The notes under the pieces: generated by a model
What the model was told of the DNA's origin: nothing
The model's database searches: none
The model's input: only the letters and a program-made list of their open reading frames with translations
Made by a program: the position numbers and the translations under genes
Shown here: piece by piece, positions 16,509 through 24,324 of the stretch
Layout: the number at the start of each line of letters is the position of its first letter
Position numbering within the stretch: position 1 is the first letter of the stretch
Assembly (NCBI RefSeq): GCF_001420005.1
Contig: NZ_LJAK01000003.1
Location: 186,001-250,000, forward strand
Direction of reading: 5' to 3'
From: Loktanella sp. 3ANDIMAR09
GTDB lineage: Bacteria; Pseudomonadota; Alphaproteobacteria; Rhodobacterales; Rhodobacteraceae
Length of the DNA stretch: 64,000 bases

Positions 16509-17387
16509 TCACAGGTTCACCGGGGGCGTGGTGATCGAGGTTAACGTAGCTGTCGCCAGCAAGATCAGGGCGACGGCAATAATTTCCATGCGGATTGATC
16601 GGCGCAGCCCCCCGGCAGCCGAAGGTTCGCCGGACGCGAGTGCCGGCACGAGCCGGAGTTTATTCTTTGCGGCCAGCCCCAGAAGGCTTGCGACGACAAT
16701 GAGCTTGGTAATAAGCGTCCAGCCATAGGCCGTCCCGAACAGATCGCTAATCGAGCCGATCATCACCCAGGCAAATATCAGACCAACGACGATGAGCACT
16801 GCCACCGTTCCACTGGCAATCGTGCCAAAGCGGTGAAGCAGGGCAGCGCCGCCCGTTGTCGCTGCCGCGCGGTGCAACGGTGCCAGAGCGCCGACCCAGA
16901 ACGCCCCGGCTACCAGATGCGTGCCTACCAGAGTTGCAAGCAGCCAGTGTGGATCGCCGAGAGAATGACCGACCAGCGTGTAGGAGACAGCCACCAGCAA
17001 AGCGCCTAAAAGGCTTACCGTCAGGCCGATGGTCCCTTCGAACAGCACCATGAGGATCAGCAGATTGCCTGCCCACCGACATACCGCCGCTGTGCCGAGG
17101 GGGCTGTCCCAGACGAGGCCCAGCATCATGGGATTGACAGCGCCCGCTAATCCCATTCCTGAAATTCGCGCCGATCGAATGCCGAAGCTCAGGGCGAGAA
17201 CCGCAATGCCGACAAAAGCGGCAACTGCGGCGAGCCGGCGTGCAAGACGCGACACGTCGTCAGAAGCGGACCGGAAGACCGCGACGAAGACCGGCCCGCC
17301 CATGGCAACGAGCGCCGCCGCATACCCAGCCGCTTTCGCTACTATCGCCAGCAGCGCCCAGCCGTCGACCGGTGCCAACCCGTCCAC
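16509..17387 (-). CDS. copD: Copper resistance protein CopD-like membrane protein
   Basis: The 292-aa protein has about eight membrane segments and matches CopD/PcoD. It has a family-typical His in SYTLVGHSLG and in TLVGTHLVAGAFWVGALAPLH, and FGTIASGTVAVLIVVGL in the later helices. CopD works with CopC to move copper across the inner membrane. The start is GTG 17387, three bases after the copC stop. This CopC-CopD order is usual. Confidence 0.88.
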   Translation of the reverse strand: MDGLAPVDGWALLAIVAKAAGYAAALVAMGGPVFVAVFRSASDDVSRLARRLAAVAAFVGIAVLALSFGIRSARISGMGLAGAVNPMMLGLVWDSPLGTAAVCRWAGNLLILMVLFEGTIGLTVSLLGALLVAVSYTLVGHSLGDPHWLLATLVGTHLVAGAFWVGALAPLHRAAATTGGAALLHRFGTIASGTVAVLIVVGLIFAWVMIGSISDLFGTAYGWTLITKLIVVASLLGLAAKNKLRLVPALASGEPSAAGGLRRSIRMEIIAVALILLATATLTSITTPPVNL

Positions 17388-17390
17388 CGA

Positions 17391-17741
17391 TCAGTCCGCG
17401 ACCATAAAACCGAAACCGCCCTGCATCGGGTGCCCGTCTTTCGACAGCCCGCGCCAGTCTACGGTGTAGGCGCCTTCGGGCATGGTTTCGGGCGGGATCG
17501 CGCGAAACTCCGTCACCGGGTCGAGGCCGGTTTCACGGGTGATGTCCACGTTGCCATCCGGCCCGGTGAGGCTGATCATGGTGATGCGCATCGGATCGTC
17601 GAAGCGCAACTCAATCACTTCGACCGTCTCCACCGTCGTCTCGTGCGCCGGTGTCGTGTCCTCAGCCTTTGAGTGGGCCAGCACGCTTGTCGCCGACACG
17701 GATGCAAACAATGTGGTGAAGGCATATTTTTTAAGTGTCAT
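17391..17741 (-). CDS. copC: Copper-binding periplasmic protein CopC
   Basis: The 116-aa precursor has a signal peptide cut at VLA before HSKAED, which places a His at or near the mature N-terminus as needed for the Cu(II) site. A beta-sandwich follows with VIELRFDDPM, then YTVDWRGLSKDGHPMQGGFGF, where the second His and Met of the CopC signature occur. It is the periplasmic carrier for CopD. It follows the multicopper oxidase gene by 29 bp. Confidence 0.92.
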   Translation of the reverse strand: MTLKKYAFTTLFASVSATSVLAHSKAEDTTPAHETTVETVEVIELRFDDPMRITMISLTGPDGNVDITRETGLDPVTEFRAIPPETMPEGAYTVDWRGLSKDGHPMQGGFGFMVAD

Positions 17742-17770
17742 GAAAAGGTTCTTTCGTTTGGTTCGAGTGA

Positions 17771-19270
17771 TCAGGCGGTCAGGAACTGTCCCATCATGCC
17801 GGCATCCTCGTGCTCAAGGATGTGGCAATGAAACATGAAAGGCACGTCGCCTGTGGTCGGTGCCTCGATGGCGACCAGCAGATCGCGGGTGCCATCGATA
17901 GCGACAACGTCCTTCCAACCGGTCTCCTCGGGGCGTTGGGGGTCGGGGATCAGGAACTTTACGCCGTGGGCATGGAACGGATGTGCCATGTCTTCGGCCG
18001 TTATCGTCCAGCGCTCGACCGTTCCGATCCGCGCGGTAAAGGAAATCCGGTCCGGATCGTAGGGTTCGTCGTTGATCGCCATTGTGGGGCCGCGCCCCAT
18101 CATGCCGCGCACGTGCTGCATCGGCCCCATGTTTTCCTGCAGAACGAAAGACCGTTCGGCGACCGGTGCCGACAGCGGTTCGAGATCTGCGGTCAATCGT
18201 TCGGGGACGCGACCCGTCGCCGGTGCATCGGGATCGGCGGTGAGCGTCAGCAACGTATGCTGCACGCCGTCGTTTCCCATCATGCCCATCATCATGCCGC
18301 CCATCAGCGACGCAGTCACCGAGATCGGCGCGCTGCCGCCGTCGCTCATATCGACGACCACCTCGATCCGTTCGCCTGGCGCGATCGTCGCCTCGTCGAT
18401 CTCGATGGGTCGCGGAAGAAGGCCCTGATCCACGCCGATCAGTGTTGCCGGTCGCGGAAATGAAATCCGGTGCTGAGCCGAAGTCGACGCGTTGATGAAG
18501 CGCAGCCGCACCGGGCCCTCGGGCGTCCGTGCGGCCGGCGCGAACTGACCGTTCACGAGGACGGCGTCGCCCAGATAACCGTGCATGATCGTCATCATGT
18601 CGGGTTGGTATACGGCCCGACCGTCCTCATCGAACCGCTTGTCCTGAAGGATCAGAACGAAATCGTCCAATCCGGGCGTCGATGGAAGTCCCAGCGCGTC
18701 GCTGTCGTCGTCATCGACGATCAGCGCCCCGGCAAGGCCCGCCCATTGGTCCGGCGCGGTCCGTCCGTGAACGTGCGTGTGATACCAAAGCGTTGCGGCG
18801 GGTTGCGCAACCGGCAGTGTCGCGCGCCAGCTGGCGTCGGGGGCGATCACCGACTGCGGCGCGCCGCCATCCGCGTTGGAGGGCACGTTCAGCCCGTGCC
18901 AATGCGTGGAAACGGGGCCACCCGTGCCGTTGGTGACCATCGCATCCACGGTTTTTCCACGTCGCACCCTGACGGTCGGTCCCAGATAGGATCCTTCAAA
19001 GCCCATCGTCGGTGTGAGCGCTCCGCTGCCGAAGCGGGTTTCGCCCGACATGGCCCGCAGGCGAAGGGTCCCGCCACGTGCGTCGATTTCCGGCAAGTGA
19101 CGGAAAGGTTCACCCGCCTGCAACGTGCCCGCAGCGGATGTGTGCGAGCCCTCCATCGTTTCCCCGGACATACCGCCATCCATCATTCCCTGCGCCCGTG
19201 CACGGTGCACGAATGCCGGCGCTGCCAGGACAAGCCCTGCGCCGAGGAGCATATTTCGTTTCGTGATCAT
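17771..19270 (-). CDS. Multicopper oxidase (CueO/CopA-like), Met-rich
   Basis: The 499-aa protein starts at ATG 19270, overlapping the cytochrome c stop as ATGA. A signal peptide (MITKRNMLLGAGLVLAAP) is followed by a Met-rich segment. The copper motifs are HWHG, HTHVHG, HPFHAHGVKFL and HCHILEHEDAGMM. Met-rich stretches (MMGGMMMGMMG-type, and MGPMQHVRGMMGRGP) resemble the CueO Met-rich segment that binds extra Cu(I). Probable periplasmic cuprous oxidase. Electron transfer to or from the adjacent cytochrome c is possible but unproven. Confidence 0.9.
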   Translation of the reverse strand: MITKRNMLLGAGLVLAAPAFVHRARAQGMMDGGMSGETMEGSHTSAAGTLQAGEPFRHLPEIDARGGTLRLRAMSGETRFGSGALTPTMGFEGSYLGPTVRVRRGKTVDAMVTNGTGGPVSTHWHGLNVPSNADGGAPQSVIAPDASWRATLPVAQPAATLWYHTHVHGRTAPDQWAGLAGALIVDDDDSDALGLPSTPGLDDFVLILQDKRFDEDGRAVYQPDMMTIMHGYLGDAVLVNGQFAPAARTPEGPVRLRFINASTSAQHRISFPRPATLIGVDQGLLPRPIEIDEATIAPGERIEVVVDMSDGGSAPISVTASLMGGMMMGMMGNDGVQHTLLTLTADPDAPATGRVPERLTADLEPLSAPVAERSFVLQENMGPMQHVRGMMGRGPTMAINDEPYDPDRISFTARIGTVERWTITAEDMAHPFHAHGVKFLIPDPQRPEETGWKDVVAIDGTRDLLVAIEAPTTGDVPFMFHCHILEHEDAGMMGQFLTA

Positions 19271-19731
19271 TTTGATGAGTCCCGTTCGCTGTGTGCCGCG
19301 CGAATGCCCGCGGGCCATGTCGATTTGATGTAGCTGAGAACGGCGAAGATTTCGGCGTCCGTTAGAATACCCTCGTAAATGGGCATGTCGGATTCGTAGT
19401 CAGGATCGCCGATCAGCGCGCCTGTCCCGTATTTCGTGAGCCGAAACAGCGTGTCGCTGTCGTGGTGCCAGGTGTGTCCGGTCTCGTCATGCGGCGGCGC
19501 GGGCAGTCTCCCGTCCGCACCGGGCGAGCGCCAGTTCGGCTGACCTTCGAGGTCAGCACCGTGGCAGGACGCGCAGTTGTCTGCGTAAACGTCCTGCCCA
19601 ACGGCCACCACGTCGGGGTCCAGATCATCCAGTTCGGTCCCGGCCGGTGCGGACGTGCCCCAGCCAAAGGCAAGGACAGCAGCGCCCGCAAGAACCGCTG
19701 TCCCGACGCCCAGCACGGCGATCCGGTTCAT
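19267..19731 (-). CDS. c-type cytochrome, membrane-anchored
   Basis: The 154-aa protein has an N-terminal uncleaved-looking hydrophobic segment, one haem motif CASCH (~residues 53-57) and the axial Met candidate in SDMPIYEG. It is a class I monohaem cytochrome of the kind found beside multicopper oxidases. Starts and stops are coupled: its ATG overlaps the DUF411 stop, and its stop overlaps the oxidase ATG. The likely role is carrying electrons in the periplasm for the copper operon. Confidence 0.9.
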   Translation of the reverse strand: MNRIAVLGVGTAVLAGAAVLAFGWGTSAPAGTELDDLDPDVVAVGQDVYADNCASCHGADLEGQPNWRSPGADGRLPAPPHDETGHTWHHDSDTLFRLTKYGTGALIGDPDYESDMPIYEGILTDAEIFAVLSYIKSTWPAGIRAAHSERDSSK

Positions 19732-20222
19732 AGACCGGCCCGGTAAAAGACGTCGCCTTGGCCCGCATCGCCGCCGAACGCCATCACGTCATATCGGGCC
19801 GCGGGATCGTTCCCCATGCCGGGGGACCCGCCGGGCATTCCTGGCACGGCGATCCCGGTGATATCCGGGCGCTGTTCCAGCAGCTTGGCAAGGGCTGCAA
19901 ACGGCACGTGGCCCTCGACCACGTAGCCGTCGATCATTGCGGTATGGCAGGCCCACATCGGGCCGGGCACGGCGTTGTCCACTTTGACGCTGGCCACATC
20001 GGCAGTATCCGTGACCGCGATGTCGTAGCCCTCTTCGCGGGCCAGAGCGACCCAGGCGCCGCAGCAGCCGCAGGTCGGACTTTTCGTGACGTCCATCGTG
20101 CCGTGGTCCATCATGCCGCCATGACTGTCGGCGTGGGCCAACCCGACCGCGCCAAAGGTGGCAAAGCTCATCGTGATAACAGCGGCTGGAACGAAGGTGA
20201 GAAGTGTCTTGATCGGTTTCAT
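19728..20222 (-). CDS. DUF411 metal-binding periplasmic protein
   Basis: The 164-aa precursor starts at ATG 20222, with GAGAGGA upstream. A signal peptide ends near AHA, then a short His/Met-rich stretch. The DUF411 core contains the CGCCGAW motif, AVPGPMWACHTAMIDGYVVEGHVP and GIAVPGMPGGSPGM. DUF411 proteins occur in copper and silver resistance loci and are thought to bind Cu(I) through the Cys cluster. Second gene of the operon. Confidence 0.9.
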   Translation of the reverse strand: MKPIKTLLTFVPAAVITMSFATFGAVGLAHADSHGGMMDHGTMDVTKSPTCGCCGAWVALAREEGYDIAVTDTADVASVKVDNAVPGPMWACHTAMIDGYVVEGHVPFAALAKLLEQRPDITGIAVPGMPGGSPGMGNDPAARYDVMAFGGDAGQGDVFYRAGL

Positions 20223-20314
20223 GTCATGTCCTCTCGACAGAAAATCGCGCGGGCAAAGCCCGTTCAGATGTGATTGCAGATTTGAAAACCGCGCCCCGAG
20301 AGACGCGGCGCACA

Positions 20315-20629
20315 TCACACCGCGCGCGGAGGGTCGAGCGGACCGGAAGGCGCGATCCCCGTCAGACGCAGGCTTGCGGTGACAAAGACATCCCCGCAGG
20401 TCGCGGGAGCGGTATCCTGCAAGCCCGCGACGGGCAGCAGTGCGGGAAGGGCATGGCAGGTCTGGCTGCGCTCCGCGCTGTCCGAACAACAGACCGGTTG
20501 ATCGTCCGCTATTTCGTTCACCGTCGCGTGGCGATGCTCAGTCGCAGCCGAGTGGCCCGCGTCCATCGCCCCGGAGACCGAAGCGGACAACGCAAGCATT
20601 ACGACAAGGAGAAGCCGGATCAAACCCAT
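20315..20629 (-). CDS. Small secreted Cys/His-containing protein, first gene of the copper operon
   Basis: The 104-aa protein has a signal peptide (MGLIRLLLVVMLALSASVSG) and a short mature part with His-rich HSAATEHRHAT and the Cys residues VCCSDSAERSQTCH and TCGDVF. I do not recognise the family; small Cys/His secreted proteins are common in copper operons and may bind metal. Its start lies 6 bp from the CsoR-type operator, so it leads the operon running to 14666. Confidence 0.7.
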   Translation of the reverse strand: MGLIRLLLVVMLALSASVSGAMDAGHSAATEHRHATVNEIADDQPVCCSDSAERSQTCHALPALLPVAGLQDTAPATCGDVFVTASLRLTGIAPSGPLDPPRAV

Positions 20630-20634
20630 GCACG

Positions 20635-20651
20635 ATACCTACATGGGGTAT
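20635..20651. promoter_or_regulatory. CsoR-type operator upstream of the main copper operon
   Basis: The dyad ATACCT-N5-GGGTAT differs by one base from the operator next to csoR and has the same spacing. It lies directly before the first gene of the leftward operon, overlapping the expected ribosome-binding region. Confidence 0.75.
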
Positions 20652-20697
20652 GCTTGAATTTGCAAGTGGCAAACTGAGTTGCATCCTGTCGCGGGAC

Positions 20698-21190
20698 TCA
20701 ATGTGTGTGCGCACCGTCCCCGAGGGCAATCATCAGGCGATGTTCAAGGTGGTGGTCTTGGCCCGCCATCAGATCGAGAAAGCCCAGCCTGTTGATGCGG
20801 AAGACGACGTCGGAATCATCGCCCGTTACCGTAGAATCCATCCGTAATTGATGGGCTCGGCCACCACTGTCCCACGGGCGTCCTTCGCACGCTATGCGGC
20901 GTGTGCGACGGGCATTCAGCGACGTGTTTCCAGCGTCTCTGCATTACCGGTCACGAACGCGGGCAGCCCCTCGGGCAAAGTTGTCTCTGTCACGACAGTG
21001 TCTGCTACCAGTCCATCCATTTCGACCGGATGAGCACGAAAACTGCCAAATCGACGCGAGCCCAGTCCGTTGCCGGGTCATTTTCCATCACGTGCACGGT
21101 TTCGGAAAGAGCCTCAAAAGCGCCTGGCCCCGGCTCTGTCAACATTGCGTCCCTTAACGGGCGATCGTGATCATGCGCCGCGTGGGTCAT
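20698..21190 (-). pseudogene. Decayed gene of unknown function, with frameshifts and stops
   Basis: Reading the minus strand from ATG 21190 gives a coherent protein (MTHAAHDHDRPLRDAMLTEP...) that breaks near 21038 by loss of one base and resumes as RAHPVEMDGLVADTVV. It then meets TGA and TAG codons and shifts frame again before TVTGDDSDVVFRINRLGF... ending GDGAHTH at 20698. The pieces join into one ~160-aa protein, with His-rich ends. I do not know its function; it has been inactivated. It lies between the two copper operons. Confidence 0.65.
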
Positions 21191-21664
21191 CCGTTCGCCA
21201 TCAACGGAATGCATCGTTTGAACCAATAAAAGGGGCCGAACCGCGGAAGACAGCGATGGCGAAAATGAAAACGATAACTTTCAGACGCATCTGCAAACCT
21301 TGCTTCAAGTCGGGTGCTGCCCATACGGGCATATCCAGAAGGCTGTATGAATTGCATCATGTCTATTCGAACGAACCTACTCTATGAAAACACACCCTCT
21401 CTCGTAAAACCGTTTGTCCAGAAGCGAGCCACTGTCCTTCGTGTGCAGCGCAAGATCGCTCAAGTGCAAATTAACGGACCGTGGTCGTGATCCGCGGCGT
21501 CGGGGCAATGCCTGCGTCCGGCACAATATCCTTGCCCAGCATAGCGACGCCCCTTTTTTTGAGTCGTCGCGAAGAAGCCTGGGTTTGCATCGTGATGGCA
21601 TTTGAAACAACATCTGTTGATTTTGTGACTTGCAGTTTTTCGCCGCCGCAGTCATCTCAAAGGC
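21191..21664. other. Gene-free stretch before the Cus operon
   Basis: No gene with a credible start and ribosome binding site was found. Short coding-like scraps occur on both strands, suggesting decayed DNA. The promoter for the rightward operon must lie near its right end, but no CsoR-type dyad was found here. Confidence 0.4.
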
Positions 21665-22024
21665 ATGTCGTTGTCACTGCTATCACGCGCGTTCGCGATC
21701 CTGCGGCACTTTACGGTGCTGTTTGCCGTCGTGAGCCTGCTTGCTCCGCAAGCTGTCCATGCTGGAATGAGCATGGACGCTGAGGAGGTCGTGGCCGACA
21801 CGATTGCGGACGGACACCATGCAAGCGTCGGAGAGGCAACGACGATGGACCATGGCACGAGCGATGCCTGCGCGGGCATGATCTGCTTTTACGCTATGCC
21901 TCTCACTATGTTGCAAGGCGAAGCGCATCCTATCGTAATCCTTGTCGAAAACGTGCTGCCCCAGAATGTAGCACCTGTCGGCATCGACCCTGCGACGCTG
22001 CGCAAACCCCCCAAACACGCCTGA
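21665..22024 (+). CDS. Small secreted/membrane protein upstream of cusB
   Basis: The 119-aa protein has a hydrophobic signal (FTVLFAVVSLLAPQAVHA) and a mature part with GMSMDAEE, a His-containing middle (DGHHASVGEATTMDHG) and CAGMICFYAMP. It is not a named family to me; Met/His/Cys content and position 92 bp before cusB suggest a copper-related accessory protein. A short hairpin at 22042-22059 lies between the two genes. Confidence 0.62.
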   Translation: MSLSLLSRAFAILRHFTVLFAVVSLLAPQAVHAGMSMDAEEVVADTIADGHHASVGEATTMDHGTSDACAGMICFYAMPLTMLQGEAHPIVILVENVLPQNVAPVGIDPATLRKPPKHA

Positions 22025-22116
22025 TCAGAAACTTGGGTTTGTGCTGTCCCGTTGGGCAGCGCCACCTCTGAAATAGATCTTGATCACCGGTCCGAACTTA
22101 TGGGCCGCGAAGGGGC

Positions 22117-24324
22117 ATGACGATGAGCGGACGCTACGCAGCACTTAGCATTCTGGCACTTGCGGCTGGACTGGCCGGCGGTCTTTCGGCCGAACGATTT
22201 TACTTCAACCGCGATGATGCCACGGACGACACAGGGCCAGAGATCCTGTATTGGGTCGCACCGATGGACGCGAATTTTCGCATGGACACCCCCGGCAAAT
22301 CGCCCATGGGCATGGACCTGATCCCGGTTTACGCAGGCGACGCACCCGCGGCGGACCCGTCAACAGTCACCTTATCCCCGGCGGAAATCAACGCCATCGG
22401 CGTGCGCACGGCCGTTGCCACCGCGCAGGACATTTCGCAGACCATCCAGACTGTCGGCTATGTCGGCTATGACGAGCACCTGACCAGCCATGTTCACACC
22501 CGCGTCGAAGGTTGGATCGAGGACCTCGAGGTGCGTGCGATCGGTGATCTTGTGGAAGCGGGAAATTTGCTGTTCTCGATGTTCTCTCCTGAAATTGGAT
22601 CAGCCAGCGCGGACCACATTCGCGCCCTTGAGGACGGGAATAGCCGTATCGTCGAAATTTCGCGCAACCGCCTGCGCAGCGTTGGCATGTCCGACCGCCA
22701 GATCGAAGAGATCGAGTCCACCCGCGAAGTTGCCCGCAACCTGGCGGTCTATGCCCCGCAAGACGGCGTCGTCATCGGGATCGAGGCAGCGGATGGCATG
22801 TTTCTGCAACCCAATACGCGTGCGGTTTCTCTGACCGACCTCGCGACCGTCTGGCTGGTCGTCGATGTGTTCGAGCGTGATATCGACCGCCTGACCGACG
22901 ATATGACTGCCGCAATCCGGTTCGACCATATGAATGGGCGCGTCTTCGAAGGCCGCGTCGACTACATTTATCCAGAGCTCGACGCCAAGACGCGAACACT
23001 GCCCGTGCGACTGGTCGTGGACAACGCCGAAGGATTGTTGAAGCCCAACATGTTTGCCTCTGTCGCGCTGTCACCCGACGCCTCGCGCCTTGCACTGACC
23101 GTCCCGACAGAGTCGATTATCCGCACGGGCAGCGCGGAGCGTGTTATCTTGAAAACCGGCGAAGGCACCTTTGCACCACGCCTGGTCACCACCGGCCTGC
23201 GCGACGATTTCGACGAAGGCGGCCGCACGGAAATCGTGCAGGGACTGGCGGCCGGCGACGAAGTCGTGGCCTCTGCTCAGTTCCTGATCGACAGCGAAAG
23301 TGCCCTCAGTGCGGGCTTAATGCGTATGGCACCGACGGACGCGGCGCCCGCAAAGGGTGCTGGAACTCTGATGGCCTTCGATCCGGACACCAGAATGGCG
23401 ACGATCAAACACGCAGCGCTCGATGTAATCGGCTGGCCAGCGATGACGACTGACTTTCCGGTTCGCGCCGACGTAGATGTGGATCGGATGACAAACGGAC
23501 AGGACGTGGCTTTTCAGATCGCTCGGGGCGCTGGCGGACTGCTGTATCTCTCCGATCTGGGTCGCGACGACGGCATCGCCGCGACCGGGACGGGCGTGGT
23601 CGAAGCCGTCACCGCCGACGGCAAGTTAACGATGAACCACGACCCGATCCCCGACTTGGGCTGGCCCGCGATGGTGATGGACATGCCCGTGATGGGCATA
23701 GATCCGGCCGGCGTCACGGTCGGCACGCCCGTAAAATTTGATCTGGCAAAAGATGGGGATACCTATCTGATCGTCGACGTCCGCCCTGCGGATGGTTCGA
23801 TGGAAATGGCCATGGCAGAAACCCCGGCAGCCTCGCCAGACCCAGAGTCCGCCGCAGCGATAACAGTTACGGGCACGATCGACGCCGTCGATGTCGCCGC
23901 CCGACGCGCCACCATCACCCATGGCAATATCACCGAAACCGGCATGCCCGGTATGACGATGGATTTCGATCTAACTGACGCTGTTGACCCCGCAACCTTG
24001 CCTATCGGCGTGGAGACCACCCTGACATTCGACCGTCCCGATGGTTTGACGATGGTGCTGGCGCAAGTCGAAGCACCGGAACCTCCAATGGAAGTGTCCG
24101 GCACGATCAACGCCATAGACCCCGATACAGGCATGGCCAACATCACCCACGGTCCGATGGTAGCCATTGGGATGCCTGGCATGACAATGGACTTTGACGT
24201 GGCATCGACGCTGGCGGCGGTGGATCTGCCGACAGGGCAGGACGTGACGCTTCTGATGGCGCGCAACGCGGATTTCAGTCTGACGTTGGTCGGAATCGCC
24301 AATGACCGGCAGGTCGGCCAATGA
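22117..24324 (+). CDS. cusB: CusB-like RND adaptor with heavy-metal-binding N-terminus and four CusF-like C-terminal repeats
   Basis: The 735-aa protein is far longer than E. coli CusB (~400 aa). Residues ~1-25 are the membrane anchor; ~43-72 form the heavy-metal-binding domain (YWVAPMDANFRM ... KSPMGMDLIPVY). Residues ~75-410 are the membrane-fusion hairpin and barrel. Then come four CusF-like domains at about 414-481, 488-560, 580-657 and 658-731. Their metal motifs are HAALDVIGWPAMTTDF, HDPIPDLGWPAMVMDM, HGNITETGMPGMTMDF and HGPMVAIGMPGMTMDF. CusF binds Cu(I)/Ag(I) through His, two Met and a Trp. Repeats 3 and 4 replace the Trp by Met, and repeat 1 has lost one Met. The stop overlaps cusA as ATGA. 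Confidence 0.9.
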   Translation: MTMSGRYAALSILALAAGLAGGLSAERFYFNRDDATDDTGPEILYWVAPMDANFRMDTPGKSPMGMDLIPVYAGDAPAADPSTVTLSPAEINAIGVRTAVATAQDISQTIQTVGYVGYDEHLTSHVHTRVEGWIEDLEVRAIGDLVEAGNLLFSMFSPEIGSASADHIRALEDGNSRIVEISRNRLRSVGMSDRQIEEIESTREVARNLAVYAPQDGVVIGIEAADGMFLQPNTRAVSLTDLATVWLVVDVFERDIDRLTDDMTAAIRFDHMNGRVFEGRVDYIYPELDAKTRTLPVRLVVDNAEGLLKPNMFASVALSPDASRLALTVPTESIIRTGSAERVILKTGEGTFAPRLVTTGLRDDFDEGGRTEIVQGLAAGDEVVASAQFLIDSESALSAGLMRMAPTDAAPAKGAGTLMAFDPDTRMATIKHAALDVIGWPAMTTDFPVRADVDVDRMTNGQDVAFQIARGAGGLLYLSDLGRDDGIAATGTGVVEAVTADGKLTMNHDPIPDLGWPAMVMDMPVMGIDPAGVTVGTPVKFDLAKDGDTYLIVDVRPADGSMEMAMAETPAASPDPESAAAITVTGTIDAVDVAARRATITHGNITETGMPGMTMDFDLTDAVDPATLPIGVETTLTFDRPDGLTMVLAQVEAPEPPMEVSGTINAIDPDTGMANITHGPMVAIGMPGMTMDFDVASTLAAVDLPTGQDVTLLMARNADFSLTLVGIANDRQVGQ

